From assembly GCA_963829705.1 (NCBI GenBank), contig CAWHJN010000001.1, positions 310,001 to 374,000 on the forward strand: 64,000 nucleotides of DNA, given 5' to 3'. The notes below the pieces were generated by a model, which was given only the letters and a program-made list of their open reading frames with translations, had not been told where the DNA came from and searched no databases. Made by a program: the position numbers and the translations under genes. Of this stretch, positions 36,526-44,885 are shown one piece after another. Position 1 is the stretch's first letter, and the number at the start of each line of letters is the position of its first letter. The stretch is from CAWHJN01 sp963829705 (GTDB lineage Bacteria; Bacteroidota; Rhodothermia; Rhodothermales; BA12).

Positions 36526-37998
36526 ATGGCACACCAGAAAATCGCCCTCGACGGGCTCACCTACGACGACGTTCTGCTCATCCCCGCTCGCTCGTCGGTG
36601 ATGCCGCGCGACGTGTCGCTCGTTACGCAACTGACGCAACGCATCACGCTCAACCTGCCGCTCCTCTCGGCGGCGATGGATACCGTCACGGAATCCGACA
36701 TGGCCATCGCGATGGCGCGCGAGGGCGGCGTGGGCGTGCTGCACAAGAACATGACGGCGGAGCAGCAGGCCGCCGAAGTGCGCCGCGTCAAGCGCAGCGA
36801 GAGCGGCATGATCCTCGACCCGATCACGCTCCACCCCGACAGCACCGTAGGCGAGGCGCGGGCGATGATGACGCGCTATTCCATCGGCGGCATCCCCATC
36901 GTCGACAGCGAACGCCGCCTCGTCGGCATCGCCACCAACCGCGACCTGCGCTTCCAGCCCGACCCCGCCGTGTTACTGCTCGACGTGATGACGGCGCTTC
37001 CGCTCGTCACCGCGCCCGTCGGCACGACGCTCGAGTTGGCCGAGGATCTCTTGCAGAAGCACAAGATCGAAAAGCTGCCCGTCGTGGATGAAAACGGCTT
37101 TTTAAAGGGCCTCATCACGTTCAAGGACATCCAGAAAAAGCGGCGCCACCCGAACGCCTGCAAAGACGAACACGGGCGGCTGCGCGTGGGTGCGGCGGTG
37201 GGTGTGACGGCCGACGTGCTCGACCGGCTCGAAGGGCTCGTGCGCGCCGAGGTGGATTTCGTGACCGTCGATACCGCGCACGGACACTCTGAAGGTGTGC
37301 TCCGCACCATCGCCCGCGTCAAGGAAGCCTACCCGAACCTCGACGTCGTCGCGGGCAACGTGGCCACGGAGAGTGGCACGCGCGCGCTCATCGAAGCGGG
37401 CGCGGACGGCGTGAAGGTCGGAATCGGGCCTGGCTCGATCTGCACCACGCGCGTCGTCGCGGGGGTGGGCGTGCCGCAGCTCACGGCCATCATGGAGTGC
37501 GCGCGCGCGGCGTGGCAGCACGACATCCCGATCATCGCCGACGGCGGGGTGAAGCAGACGGGCGACATTCCGAAGGCGCTCACGGCGGGCGCGTCGAGCG
37601 TGATGATCGGCGGGATGTTCGCGCGGGTGGACGAAAGCCCCGGCGAGACCATCCTGTACGAAGGCCGCAAGTTCAAGAGCTACCGCGGCATGGGCTCTGT
37701 CGGCGCGATGCAGCAGGGCAGCAAGGACCGCTACTTCCAGGACGCCGAGGACGACATCAAAAAGCTCGTGCCCGAGGGCATCGAAGGCCGCGTGCCGTAC
37801 GGCGGAACGCTCGGTGAGGTCGTCTACCAGATGGCCGGCGGCCTGCGCGCCGCGATGGGCTACTGCGGCTGCGCGAGCGTCGCCGAGTTGTACCACAACG
37901 CCCAGTTCGTGCGCGTGACGGGCGCGGGGATGCGCGAGAGCCACCCGCACGACGTGGTGATCACAAAGGAGGCGCCCAACTATTCCAAAGGCGCATGA
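36526..37998 (+). CDS. guaB: Inosine-5'-monophosphate dehydrogenase
   Basis: NAD-dependent oxidation of IMP to XMP, the committed step to GMP. The 490-residue product has YDDVLLIPARSSVMPRDVSL at the N terminus, two CBS domains (about 95-205), FVTVDTAHGHSEGVL, and the catalytic loop VGIGPGSICTTRVVAGVGVP with the Cys nucleophile. ADGGVKQTGDIPKAL and the flap with YRGMGSVGAMQQGSKDRYFQ complete the site. ATG 36526 lies 9 bp after the pseudouridine synthase gene; the TGA overlaps the next gene's ATG by 4 nt. Confidence 0.96.
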   Translation: MAHQKIALDGLTYDDVLLIPARSSVMPRDVSLVTQLTQRITLNLPLLSAAMDTVTESDMAIAMAREGGVGVLHKNMTAEQQAAEVRRVKRSESGMILDPITLHPDSTVGEARAMMTRYSIGGIPIVDSERRLVGIATNRDLRFQPDPAVLLLDVMTALPLVTAPVGTTLELAEDLLQKHKIEKLPVVDENGFLKGLITFKDIQKKRRHPNACKDEHGRLRVGAAVGVTADVLDRLEGLVRAEVDFVTVDTAHGHSEGVLRTIARVKEAYPNLDVVAGNVATESGTRALIEAGADGVKVGIGPGSICTTRVVAGVGVPQLTAIMECARAAWQHDIPIIADGGVKQTGDIPKALTAGASSVMIGGMFARVDESPGETILYEGRKFKSYRGMGSVGAMQQGSKDRYFQDAEDDIKKLVPEGIEGRVPYGGTLGEVVYQMAGGLRAAMGYCGCASVAELYHNAQFVRVTGAGMRESHPHDVVITKEAPNYSKGA

Positions 37999-39048
37999 CC
38001 CGCCTCGACGCCATCCGGCAACGCGCCGTGGACGAGGGAGCGCACGGCGCACTCCTCTCGCACCTGCCCGACATCCGGTGGGCGGTGGGGTTCACCGGCT
38101 CGAACGCGCTGCTCGTCGTGCTGCCCGAGACGGCCATCCTCGTCACCGACGGGCGCTACGCGACGCAGGCCGCTGCCGAAGTGCAGGACGCGCGCGTCGA
38201 GATCGCCGAAAAGCTGGTGCGCCAGGTGGCCGAATGGCTCACGCCGGGCCTGCGGTTCGTCCGCCAGGCCGACGCGCTGACGCTCGCCGATGCCTACCCG
38301 CTCGACGCCGTGCCGGGCGTGACGTGGGTGGATGCGACGGCCTTCGTCGCGCCGCTCGTGGCGCGTAAAACCGACGACGAGATCGCCGCCATTGCCCGCG
38401 CGCAGGCCATCACCGACGCGGTGTTCGACGACATCCGCTCGTGCATCAAGCTCGGCACGACGGAGCGCGAGATTGCCGCCGAGATCGTGTGCCGCCAGCT
38501 GCGGCGCGGGGCCGAAAGGATGTCGTTCGAGCCTATCGTGGCGTCGGGTCCCAACAGCGCGTTGCCGCACGCCCGGCCCACGGATCGCGCCGTGCAACCG
38601 GGCGATGTGCTCGTGCTCGACTATGGCTGCGTCGTCGACGGTTACGCCTCCGACATGACGCGGACGGTGGTGGTGGGCGAGGCCTCCGCCGAGGTGCGCG
38701 CCGTGTACGACACCGTGCTCCGTGCGCAGCAGGCAGCCCTCGACGCTGCCCGCGCGGGCATCACCACCCAGCAACTCGACGCGGCGGCGCGCTCGGTGAT
38801 CGCCGAAAACGGCTACGGCGACTTTCTTTCCTCACAGCCTCGGCCACGGCATCGGACTTCAGACGCACGAATGGCCCCGGCTGTCGCAGCGCACCGACGA
38901 CGTGCTCCCGAATACCTGCGTCGTCACCATCGAGCCGGGCATCTACCTGCCGGGTCGCTTCGGTGTGCGGATCGAAGACCTCGTTGTGCTCGGCGATACG
39001 GGCTGCCGCAACCTGACGCGCTCGCCGAAAGGGCTCCTCGAACTGTGA
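37995..39048 (+). CDS. M24 Xaa-Pro aminopeptidase-like protein, frame broken near the 3' end
   Basis: Creatinase/prolidase-family metallopeptidase. Creatinase-like N-terminal domain (LLSHLPDIRWAVGFTGSNAL) and the first metal ligands in VLVLDYGCVVDGYASDMTRT. At about 38830 the frame breaks after ENGYGDF. Dropping one base restores SHSLGHGIGLQTHEWP, VVTIEPGIYLPG and GVRIEDLVVLGD, which supply the remaining His and Glu ligands, and a TGA at 39046-39048, giving 350 residues. Starts in the guaB stop (ATGA) and, once repaired, its stop overlaps the next gene's GTG start (GTGA). This coupling argues the gene is intact in the organism. Confidence 0.85.
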
Positions 39049-40334
39049 CGCGCCGAGTACTCGTGCTGGCCTACTACTTCCCACCGCTCGGAGGCAGCGG
39101 CGTGCAGCGCGTGGCGAAGCTCCTGAAATACCTTCCGCGCGGTGGGTGGCAGGCCACCGTGGTGACGCCCACGCCGGGGCGCTACGTGGCACGCGACGCG
39201 ACGCTGCTGGAAGAAGTCGAACAGGCGGGCGTCGAAATCGTGCGGACGCGGTCGATGGACCCGAGCCGTCTGGGCTCCGGCGTGGCGGGGGCGGCCCCCT
39301 ATGCCGACGGCGCGCGCGCGTGGGCGAAAACGCTCACGAGCACCTTCTTCGTGCCCGACAACAAGCTCGGCTGGATGCCGTTCGCGCTGCGCGCCGCCCG
39401 CGCCCGAATGCGCGCAGACCGCTTCGATGCCATTCTCTCCACCGCGCCGCCGTACACGAGTCACCTCGTCGCGGCACGGCTGGGCCAGCGCAGCGGCGTG
39501 CCCATCCTGCTCGACTACCGCGACGACTGGATCGGCAACCCGCGCCATGCCTATCCCACCCGCCTGCATCTCGAAGCGCACCGGGCACTCGAACGCTACG
39601 CGCTGCGCCGCGCCGCCCTTGTCACCGCCATCAACCCCACCATCGCCCGCGCCATCGCCAACCGTGCGCCCGAGGGAGTACGTGTGGAAGTGCTGCCGCA
39701 GGGCTTCGACCCGGCAGATTTCGACGTGCCTGCCGCGCCGCGCCGAGAAGGCGTGATGCGCTTCGTCTATACCGGCGTCTTCTACGACGCGCAGCGCCCC
39801 GATATCTTCCTCCGCGCCTTCGCTGAAGCCCGCGAGCAGGCGGGAGGCGAAATAGAAGCCGTTTTCGCGGGCCTCGTGCCGCCGTACTTCGACGCGCTCG
39901 TCGCGGAACTGGAGTTGGGAGATGCCGTGTGCTACGAGGGCTATCTGGCGCATCCCGCCTCCGTCGCGCTCCTGAAATCCGCCGACGTGCTCTGGATGAC
40001 GGTGGGGGAGGTAGACGGCGCAGGGCAGATATCGACGAGCAAAATCTATGAATACATGGGCAGCGGCCTGCCCATCCTGGCGCTCGTCCCGGACGGCGAA
40101 GCCGCAGACGCCGTGCGCGCGTATGGCCGCTCTGCCGTGGTGCCGCCGCACGACGTAAACCGCGTGCGCGATGCAATCGTCCACTTGTGGCAGCGTTGGA
40201 AAGCGGGGGATTTCGTGCCCGCCAACCGACCGTACCTTCTCGCTCATGACCGCATCCAACTGGCGCAGACGATGGCCCAATACCTCGACGAGGTGGTGGA
40301 AACGCACCGGCGTGCTGGTGGCGCTGGTCGTTAG
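39045..40334 (+). CDS. GT4-like glycosyltransferase
   Basis: 429-residue GT-B fold glycosyltransferase. N-terminal acceptor-domain start VTRRVLVLAYYFPPLGGSGV followed by QRVAKLLKYLP; the middle has ILLDYRDDWIGNP; the donor-domain core contains VLPQGFDPADF, FVYTGVFYDAQRP and the EX7E-like region TSKIYEYMGSGLPILALVPD. The pattern resembles capsule/exopolysaccharide transferases; sugar and acceptor unknown. The true start is GTG 39045, inside the preceding stop; without repairing the M24 frameshift the two would be read as one false fusion. Its 3' end overlaps the subtilase gene by 89 nt. Confidence 0.87.
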   Translation: MTRRVLVLAYYFPPLGGSGVQRVAKLLKYLPRGGWQATVVTPTPGRYVARDATLLEEVEQAGVEIVRTRSMDPSRLGSGVAGAAPYADGARAWAKTLTSTFFVPDNKLGWMPFALRAARARMRADRFDAILSTAPPYTSHLVAARLGQRSGVPILLDYRDDWIGNPRHAYPTRLHLEAHRALERYALRRAALVTAINPTIARAIANRAPEGVRVEVLPQGFDPADFDVPAAPRREGVMRFVYTGVFYDAQRPDIFLRAFAEAREQAGGEIEAVFAGLVPPYFDALVAELELGDAVCYEGYLAHPASVALLKSADVLWMTVGEVDGAGQISTSKIYEYMGSGLPILALVPDGEAADAVRAYGRSAVVPPHDVNRVRDAIVHLWQRWKAGDFVPANRPYLLAHDRIQLAQTMAQYLDEVVETHRRAGGAGR

Positions 40335-43300
40335 CGTCTGTTATTGCATTCCAAAAACTACCGTCGCCCAGACTTCCCTCATCGTCCGGCTCGAACCGGC
40401 TTCGAGCGGCAAGAGGGTGGTTCTGGAGTTGCGTGAGAGTCTTCTGGAGCAGCAGGCCACGAGCCCCGCGCTGGCACCGCTTTTCGCTGACGTGCTCGAA
40501 ACCTCGCCGCTCAAGTGGGGCGTCGACGGCGAGGTGTTCGTCGTCACCGCCCGCGATAGCGCGACGGCGGCGACGCTCGTAGAACGTTTTTCCCGCCTCG
40601 ACGGGGTGCGCTACGTTCAGCCCAACTATCTCTACCGGCTCGACGGAGCGGCGGCGTCGGTTGCGGCCCTCGACAGCCTCGAACACTTCGCCGCCATCGG
40701 CTTGCCTGGCGCGTGGCAAACCACAGACGGCAAGGCGTCGGTGCACGTGGGAGTGGTGGATTCCGGCCTGTGGTTCGAGCATCCTGCCTTCGCCGGGCAG
40801 GTCGCCATCAACGCCGCCGAGGACGTGAACGGCAACGGTCGATTCGATCCAGGTGATCTCGACGGCATCGATGCCGACGGGAACGGCTATGTGGACGACG
40901 TGGCAGGCTTCGACTTCGTGGACCGGAGCTTGGTGCTGTTTCCCGGCGAGTACCGCGTGCGCGACGCCGACGCGGGTGAAGACCCTGCGGTGGGACCTGG
41001 TCGTGGCCACGGCACGTCCGTCACGGGCGCGCTGGCAGCCCGGCATCTGGGCGATGGGACGGCGTGGGGTGTGGCTCCGGGCATCCGCGTCGTGCCGCTG
41101 CGGGCGTTCGGGTCGGACGGCGTCGGCGAGGACGACGACATCGCGGCGGCCATCATCTACGGCGCCGACCTCGGTGTGGACGTGCTCAACCTGTCGTTTG
41201 GCGATGTCTACCATTCTCCGCTCATGCAGGACGCCATCGCCTACGCGCATTCGAAGGGTGTGGTGGTGGTGGCGTCGGCGGGCAACGACGGGCGGGTGGA
41301 GGCGCACTACCCGTCCGATTACCCGGAGGTGATTTCCGTCGCGTGGCTGTCGCAGGACGGCACGCAGCGCGTCGGACTCGCGGCGCGGGGCGTGGGCGTG
41401 GACCTTGGAGCACCCGGGTCGCAGATCTACACGACGCTCTTTCGCCCCGGCGGCGACGACCTGCCGATCTACGGGCGGCAGAGCGGCTCGTCGATCTCCG
41501 CGCCGCAGGTGTCGGCGGCAGCGGCGCTGCTCAAATCGCTGCGCGCTGACCTGTCGCCCTCCGCCATCCGCGACATCCTCACCGCCTCCGCGAAAGACAT
41601 CGAAGCGCCTGGATGGGACGAAAACACCGGCGCGGGCGTGGTGCAGGTGGGCCGAGCACTTGGCCTCGCGCTGCCCGCGCGTGTGGTGCTGGAATCCCCT
41701 CGTATGGACGACGGCGTGACGGGGCTACGCGTGCCCATCGTCGCCACGGCGCTCGATCCGGCCTTCCGGCGGCTGCACGTCGAGGTGGCCGCCGGCATCG
41801 AGGAGCCGTTTGCGTGGCAGGCGCTCGTCACGCCCCGCGAAACGCCCGCGCTGTCGGACACCGTCGCCATCTGGCAAACGGACGGCCTCGCCGAGGGCGT
41901 GTACACGCTGCGTCTGCGCGTCGAGCGAACCGACGGGCCGAGTGTCGAGGACCGCGCCCGCGTAACGCTCGACAGGACGCCGCCGCGTTTTGCGGTCGCG
42001 CACATCGGGACTGGCCTCGCCGATGGCGCGTGGGGCGTCGTTGCGGACATCGAATCGGACGACGAGACGCATGCGTGGCTCAGCGTCAGTGGGGAAACGG
42101 TGGCCTCCGACCGGCTGGCACGGCGGCACGGGCTCGTGTGGAAGAACGAAGCAGGGGCGGGGGGGCGCTTCGAGGCCCGGATTCGACTACAGAACGACGC
42201 CGGGCTGACGCGCGACACGCTCGTGACGCTCGACGTGCAGCCGTGGCGTCCCGAAACCGCCTCATTTGCCAACACGCCCACACCCATCCCGGCAGGCTAC
42301 CAGCTACCCGACCTCACCGACTTCGACGGCGACGGGCGCAGCGAACTCGTCCTCAACGAATCGCCCGACGGCGCGGTGGGCGACACGCTCGGGTTCTGGG
42401 AGTGGGGCCTCGCGGATTTCGACCGAGCGCATTTCCTCATCGCCACCGTCTTCCCGCGAAGCGCGGGCGACACCAACGGCGACGGGCGCGGCGAACTGCT
42501 CACGTACGTCTCCCGCGCGACGCTCGTCCTCGAAGCCGCTGTGCCAGGCGGCTTTCCCTCGCACCTCCTCTTCACCGACACGACGGGCCTCGGAAGCAAC
42601 GTCAGAGACTCACTCACTTTCCAGGGGGCGGTGCTCGCCGACCTCGACGGCGACGGCGCGGGCGAGATCATCGGCCACAACGGCGAGAGCATTCGCATCC
42701 TCGAACGGCGCGGCGCGGGTTTCGTCGATGTCGCGCGCGTGCCGCTGGAAGATCCGCGCGTGTCGTACGCCGAGCCAGACTTCCGCGTCGGCGACCTCAA
42801 CCGCAACGGCAGGGACGAACTCGTGGCGATGGATGCCGAGGGTGGAGTCGTCGGCATCGAAGCCACGGGCGACGACCGCTACGTGGTGGCGTGGTCGGTG
42901 CGGGTGGACGAGTTCAGCCCGCGCAGCGCGCTCGCCACGGGCGACGTCGACGGCGACGGGCAGCTCGACCTCGTGACGTTTACCACCAACCAGCCCGGCA
43001 CGCGCTCCGACCGCGAGCAGGAACCCGCTTTCGGCGTGGTGCGGTGGTACGCCTTCCCCCAGAAATCGCCTGTCGAGCAGGTCGCGCTCCGGCTCACCGC
43101 GCCGGGCCGCGCCTTCAGCGCTGTCGCAACGGTGGACCTCGACGGCGCGCCGGGCGACGAAGTCGTGCTGGGGGTCGCGCCGAATCTGTACGTGCTCGGG
43201 TGGCAGGACGGGCGTTTCGTGGTGCGCTACCACGACGGCGACGACGGCAGCTACCAGCCAACCGTGCCGCGCTCGTCGGCCATCACGACGGGAGATGTCG

Positions 43301-44475
43301 ATGGCGACGGGCGCGGCGATGTGCTCGCGTCGTACACCGACGGCACCGTTCATCGCATCTGGCGAGCGGGCGTAGGCGTGCCACCATCGCCCACGTGGCG
43401 TTACGCCTACGCCCTCAATGACTCGGTAGTGGTGCTGCGCTGGCAGGCCGTGGCGGACTCCGCGCAAGTGCTCGTGCAGCGGGATGGCGTACCAGCGCAG
43501 GTGGAAGCGTTCGTCTCGCGCACCGATTCGCTCGTGCTTTCGATCCGCGATCCCGCCGTCTACGCCGTGCGCGTTTGGAGGGGGAGTGTGTTGTCCCCGC
43601 CCAGCGCGCTCCGCCGCGTGACGCCGCACCCGCCGGGCCGCGTGCTCGCCCTCACGCGCCCGCAGCCCGATGTGCTCGTGCTCGAAGCCTCGCTGCCGCT
43701 TGCCGAGCCTGCGCCGGGCGACGGGCGGAGTGGGGGATATGTCTCGATTTCCGCGCTCCGAACTGAGCTTCGGAGCATCCGCTACCGTTTTTCGCAGCCC
43801 CTCGCGGTGGGAGAGGTTTTCCTACCCGCCGCCCTGCGTGATTCTTCGGGCACACCTATCGACGCCGTGAACCTGATCGTCCCGGCGGTGGAAAGCCGCG
43901 ACCGGACGCTGTACGTCGAGTCCGCGCGCGTGCGCGATGTCAGTACCATTGTGCTGACGTTCTCGGAGTCGCTGGATGAAGAATCCGTTATTGCAAACAA
44001 CCTAACACTAAAACCAGGAGGAACAATCACCAGCGTTACGGTCGATCCTGCCGACTCACGGCGCCTCGTGGTGTCGGTGGCCGGAATCAATGTCGGGCCG
44101 ACCGGACTGAACGTGTCGGTCGAAATTCGGAACCTCCGAGGCTTGAGTGGGGCGTTGCTCGATCCCGATGGGGCGTCGGTGCTGCTCGCTCGCGCCGCCG
44201 AAACCCTAGCGGATGCTTTCGTCTACCCAAACCCCGTGCGCGTTTCGGCTCAGGACGCCCTCACGGTGGGCGGTGTGCCCGAGCAGGTGGAGGCCGTCGT
44301 ACTCACGCCCACGGGCACGCTCGTGCGCCGCCTCGAAACCGAGCAGTCACGTGGAGGGCTGCGCTGGGATCTTCGGGACGAGCAGGGTGCGCCGGTGCCG
44401 TCGGGCATGTACCTTATCCGCCTCACGAGCCCCGGCCTCGACGCCGTGCTCCTCCGCGCTGCCATCGTACGCTGA
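40246..44475 (+). CDS. Secreted subtilisin-like peptidase with FG-GAP repeats and type IX sorting-like C terminus
   Basis: 1,409 residues. The start at ATG 40246 gives a basic n-region and a hydrophobic core (GVLVALVVSVCYC) ending at VAQT, a signal peptide. S8 catalytic triad: Asp172 in VGVVDSGLW, His255 in GRGHGTSVTGALA, Ser416 in SGSSISAPQVSAAAAL. Residues about 680-1050 hold seven VCBS/FG-GAP-like repeats, for example LTDFDGDGRSEL, LADLDGDGAGEI and TGDVDGDGRGDV. The last ~85 residues (FVYPNPVRV … GLRWDLRDEQGAPVPSGMYL) match the FlgD-like/Por sorting fold. Predicted cell-surface or secreted protease exported by Sec and then type IX secretion. Overlaps the upstream glycosyltransferase gene by 89 nt. 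Confidence 0.88.
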   Translation: MTASNWRRRWPNTSTRWWKRTGVLVALVVSVCYCIPKTTVAQTSLIVRLEPASSGKRVVLELRESLLEQQATSPALAPLFADVLETSPLKWGVDGEVFVVTARDSATAATLVERFSRLDGVRYVQPNYLYRLDGAAASVAALDSLEHFAAIGLPGAWQTTDGKASVHVGVVDSGLWFEHPAFAGQVAINAAEDVNGNGRFDPGDLDGIDADGNGYVDDVAGFDFVDRSLVLFPGEYRVRDADAGEDPAVGPGRGHGTSVTGALAARHLGDGTAWGVAPGIRVVPLRAFGSDGVGEDDDIAAAIIYGADLGVDVLNLSFGDVYHSPLMQDAIAYAHSKGVVVVASAGNDGRVEAHYPSDYPEVISVAWLSQDGTQRVGLAARGVGVDLGAPGSQIYTTLFRPGGDDLPIYGRQSGSSISAPQVSAAAALLKSLRADLSPSAIRDILTASAKDIEAPGWDENTGAGVVQVGRALGLALPARVVLESPRMDDGVTGLRVPIVATALDPAFRRLHVEVAAGIEEPFAWQALVTPRETPALSDTVAIWQTDGLAEGVYTLRLRVERTDGPSVEDRARVTLDRTPPRFAVAHIGTGLADGAWGVVADIESDDETHAWLSVSGETVASDRLARRHGLVWKNEAGAGGRFEARIRLQNDAGLTRDTLVTLDVQPWRPETASFANTPTPIPAGYQLPDLTDFDGDGRSELVLNESPDGAVGDTLGFWEWGLADFDRAHFLIATVFPRSAGDTNGDGRGELLTYVSRATLVLEAAVPGGFPSHLLFTDTTGLGSNVRDSLTFQGAVLADLDGDGAGEIIGHNGESIRILERRGAGFVDVARVPLEDPRVSYAEPDFRVGDLNRNGRDELVAMDAEGGVVGIEATGDDRYVVAWSVRVDEFSPRSALATGDVDGDGQLDLVTFTTNQPGTRSDREQEPAFGVVRWYAFPQKSPVEQVALRLTAPGRAFSAVATVDLDGAPGDEVVLGVAPNLYVLGWQDGRFVVRYHDGDDGSYQPTVPRSSAITTGDVDGDGRGDVLASYTDGTVHRIWRAGVGVPPSPTWRYAYALNDSVVVLRWQAVADSAQVLVQRDGVPAQVEAFVSRTDSLVLSIRDPAVYAVRVWRGSVLSPPSALRRVTPHPPGRVLALTRPQPDVLVLEASLPLAEPAPGDGRSGGYVSISALRTELRSIRYRFSQPLAVGEVFLPAALRDSSGTPIDAVNLIVPAVESRDRTLYVESARVRDVSTIVLTFSESLDEESVIANNLTLKPGGTITSVTVDPADSRRLVVSVAGINVGPTGLNVSVEIRNLRGLSGALLDPDGASVLLARAAETLADAFVYPNPVRVSAQDALTVGGVPEQVEAVVLTPTGTLVRRLETEQSRGGLRWDLRDEQGAPVPSGMYLIRLTSPGLDAVLLRAAIVR
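40340..40348 (+). repeat. GTTATTGCA motif, copy 2 (in the subtilase signal-peptide region)
   Basis: CTGTTATTGCATTCCAAAAA carries the 9-mer core and an A-rich 3' flank. Here it is read in a different frame from the other copies (TGT TAT TGC ATT), which argues that the DNA rather than the peptide is shared. Confidence 0.5.
43982..44007 (+). repeat. Long copy of the GTTATTGCA element (inside the subtilase gene)
   Basis: AATCCGTTATTGCAAACAA (43982-44000) recurs base for base, reversed, at 58884-58902. Allowing two mismatches the match extends to 26 nt (through TAACA). It encodes SVIANNLT within the C-terminal half of the subtilase. Confidence 0.6.
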
Positions 44476-44885
44476 TGCCGACTTCCGCCCGCTTCCATCG
44501 TGTGCTGCCCTCCGACTACGACCGGCTCAGTCCGCTCGCCGACGAGGTGAGCGACTTCCTCGACGCGCACGTTCATGACGAAGACCTCGCCTACCGGGCG
44601 CTGCTGCTGGTCACCGAGGCTGTCACGAACGCAATGGAGCATGGTAACGCGCTCGATGCCTCCAAAAATGTGACCCTCGACGTGGAGGCTGCGCCGGAAA
44701 GGGTGGTGGTGCGCGTTGAGGACGAAGGGGATGGCTTCGATCCCGCCCGCGCCCCCGATGCTGTTGAGGACGGCGATCCGCTGTCGGAAGGGCACCGCGG
44801 CCTCTTTCTCATGCGCGCCTACGCGCAGGACGTGCGCTTCGAGCAGCAGGGACGCCGCATCGTGCTGACCCTTGCGCGCGCCTGA
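44475..44885 (+). CDS. RsbW-like anti-sigma/regulatory histidine-kinase-type ATPase
   Basis: 136-residue stand-alone HATPase_c domain. Landmarks: N box LLLVTEAVTNAMEHGNALD, G1 VEDEGDGFDP, and G2/lid region EGHRGLFLMRAYAQDVRFEQ. This is the pattern of RsbW/SpoIIAB-like serine kinases that hold sigma factors or phosphorylate anti-anti-sigma (STAS) proteins. No STAS, PP2C or sigma gene is adjacent, so the partner is unknown. The ATG shares bases with the subtilase stop, and its 3' end overlaps the next gene; it is embedded in the surface-glycan/protease run. Confidence 0.85.
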   Translation: MPTSARFHRVLPSDYDRLSPLADEVSDFLDAHVHDEDLAYRALLLVTEAVTNAMEHGNALDASKNVTLDVEAAPERVVVRVEDEGDGFDPARAPDAVEDGDPLSEGHRGLFLMRAYAQDVRFEQQGRRIVLTLARA

